Origin: Anaerolineae bacterium CG2_30_64_16
GTDB taxonomy: Bacteria > Chloroflexota > Anaerolineae > CG2-30-64-16
Assembly: GCA_001871755.1 (NCBI GenBank)
Contig: MNXL01000264.1
Coordinates: 1-6,298, forward strand
Reading direction: 5' to 3'
DNA: 6,298 nt
Shown piece by piece: positions 5,336 through 6,298 of the stretch. Within the stretch, counting starts at the first letter, position 1. Each line of letters begins with the position of its first letter. The notes under the pieces are model-generated. The model was not told the DNA's origin. It saw nothing but the letters and a program-made list of their open reading frames with translations, and made no database searches. The position numbers and the translations under genes are program-made.

Positions 5336-6298
5336 ACCACGTTCACTTCCACGGTCAAGCTCCCTACCACCGTCTCGCCCTGCAACTGGCTGATGACCAG
5401 CGTGTGACGCGCGCCCGGCTGCGCGCCCGGTGGCAGGGTAATAGTCAGGCTCGCCCGATAGCGCTGGCCGGCTCCCAGGATCATGCCGCCGGTGAGCGCG
5501 CCGTGCACAGCGGCATCGAGCAAAGCCTCATCGACCGGGCCGCGGGTTGGGGGCTCGCCAGGCGCGCCCCACGGGATCTGTTCCAGCTTCAGCGCCGACA
5601 CGCTGACCTCTGGAGGCAGGCCCGCCCGGTCCACCTGAAGACTGGCCAGCCCCAGGCTGGCGGCCGCCCCCACTACCGGGAAGGTCACGTTTGCGCTGGC
5701 GCCGGGCGCCAGATCCACGGGCCACGAGTGCCGTGACGCGACGTTGTTGGTCGTCGCGGGGTCCGGCTGGGCGGGCAACGGGTCCTCTACGCTGGAGAGG
5801 CGGGCCTGGTACGCGTATGGACCCGCGGCCGCGGGGGTCCAGATGAGTGGTCCAACGATGTGTTCGCCCGGCGCCAGCCCATCGACCCGCTTGCGCGCGA
5901 CCGACTGCCAATCGGTGGGCGGGATGTAGGGAGCCAGCGGGGCGGCGAAGAGCTCCAGCCGCACGTCGTAGGCGTAGGCCGGCCCGTTGTTGCGCACGCG
6001 GACGTAGAGCGCGTTGGGCTGACCGGCCACGGCCGCCTGGTGCGTGGCCCCGCCATCCGCGGCGCGGCGCAGCCAGATGTCAGGGCTGTTCCAGGCCAGG
6101 CTGGCCGCGGGGCGGGCGCCTGTGTCCGCGGCGCTGTCGCGCAGGGCCAGGTCTGCGCCGACGAGGCGATCCGCGCTGAAAACGGCCGTCGCGTGCTGGC
6201 TGATGTAGGCGTAGGGGATGTAACCATAGCCCTCTCGCCAAACGCCGTCGTAGGACCACGGCTGCCAGGAATTGCGCACCAGGAAGTAGCCGCCGCCG
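5329..6298 (-). CDS. C-terminal part of a papain-like (C1A) cysteine protease with CARDB-type domain, cut by the window edge
   Basis: An open frame of 322 visible residues enters from the right edge. The first GTG (6279) is not the start, because the frame is open before it and reads GGGYFL directly upstream. The first 32 residues, GGGYFLVRNSW then 'GYGYIPYAYI', match the end of the papain-family peptidase domain: Asn9 would be the catalytic-triad Asn of the NSW motif. The Cys and His would lie outside the window. Residues about 71-189 follow the CARDB/Ig-like pattern: 'SPDIWLR', 'GQPNALYVRVRNNGPAYAYDVRLEL', then 'WTPAAAGPY' and 'NNVASRHSW'. A further beta-rich region (about 190-322) ends in 'SLTVEVNVVG' with no sorting tail or membrane segment. 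The likely product is a secreted protease with adhesive or spacer domains. The gene converges on the response regulator and shares its terminator-like hairpin. Confidence 0.8.
   Translation of the reverse strand, partial: GGGYFLVRNSWQPWSYDGVWREGYGYIPYAYISQHATAVFSADRLVGADLALRDSAADTGARPAASLAWNSPDIWLRRAADGGATHQAAVAGQPNALYVRVRNNGPAYAYDVRLELFAAPLAPYIPPTDWQSVARKRVDGLAPGEHIVGPLIWTPAAAGPYAYQARLSSVEDPLPAQPDPATTNNVASRHSWPVDLAPGASANVTFPVVGAAASLGLASLQVDRAGLPPEVSVSALKLEQIPWGAPGEPPTRGPVDEALLDAAVHGALTGGMILGAGQRYRASLTITLPPGAQPGARHTLVISQLQGETVVGSLTVEVNVVG

Overview
The window is GC-rich, densely coded bacterial chromosome. Its style suggests Chloroflexota (Anaerolineae/Caldilineae-like), probably from an environmental genome. 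The clues are a small secreted Ig-like protein ending in 'PEAGT + hydrophobic + RWRARK', a sortase with a long Thr/Pro/Ala linker, a soluble GAF-PAS histidine kinase, and a protease-CARDB exoprotein. This placement is an inference from protein style; no rRNA or marker gene is present. I see no tRNA, rRNA, CRISPR array, transposase or phage gene.

Layout. Positions 1-118 hold no gene I can assign. Three minus-strand genes follow, which in transcription order are: a class D/E-type sortase (2651-1743), an LPG-synthase/UPF0104-type multi-pass membrane protein 19 nt downstream (1723-707), and a 140-residue exported Ig-like protein with a C-terminal sorting tail (541-119) that has its own strong-looking promoter. 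Positions 2652-2988 form a divergent intergenic region. It contains a near-perfect 22-nt inverted repeat in the sortase leader, two back-to-back extended -10 promoters, and a degenerate 23-nt tandem repeat between them. On the plus strand lies a two-component operon: a soluble GAF-PAS-HisKA-HATPase kinase (2989-4542) and an OmpR/PhoB-type response regulator (4576-5277). The regulator converges on the 3' end of a secreted papain-like cysteine protease with CARDB-type domains (6298-5329), which runs off the right edge. The two convergent stop codons sit inside the arms of one long imperfect hairpin built of TAACGAG-like heptads.

How the genes may work together. The minus-strand set is an envelope module: a transpeptidase, a membrane protein of a lipid/polymer flippase-like family, and a candidate sorted surface protein. 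The adjacent two-component system could regulate some of this, but only proximity supports that. The sorting tail of the 140-residue protein can be read as PEP-CTERM-like or as an LPXTG-like signal (VPEAG), and a sortase gene lies about 1.2 kb away on the same strand. This pairing is the most interesting biological hypothesis in the window. I found no clear evidence of a wholly new defence or mobile system.
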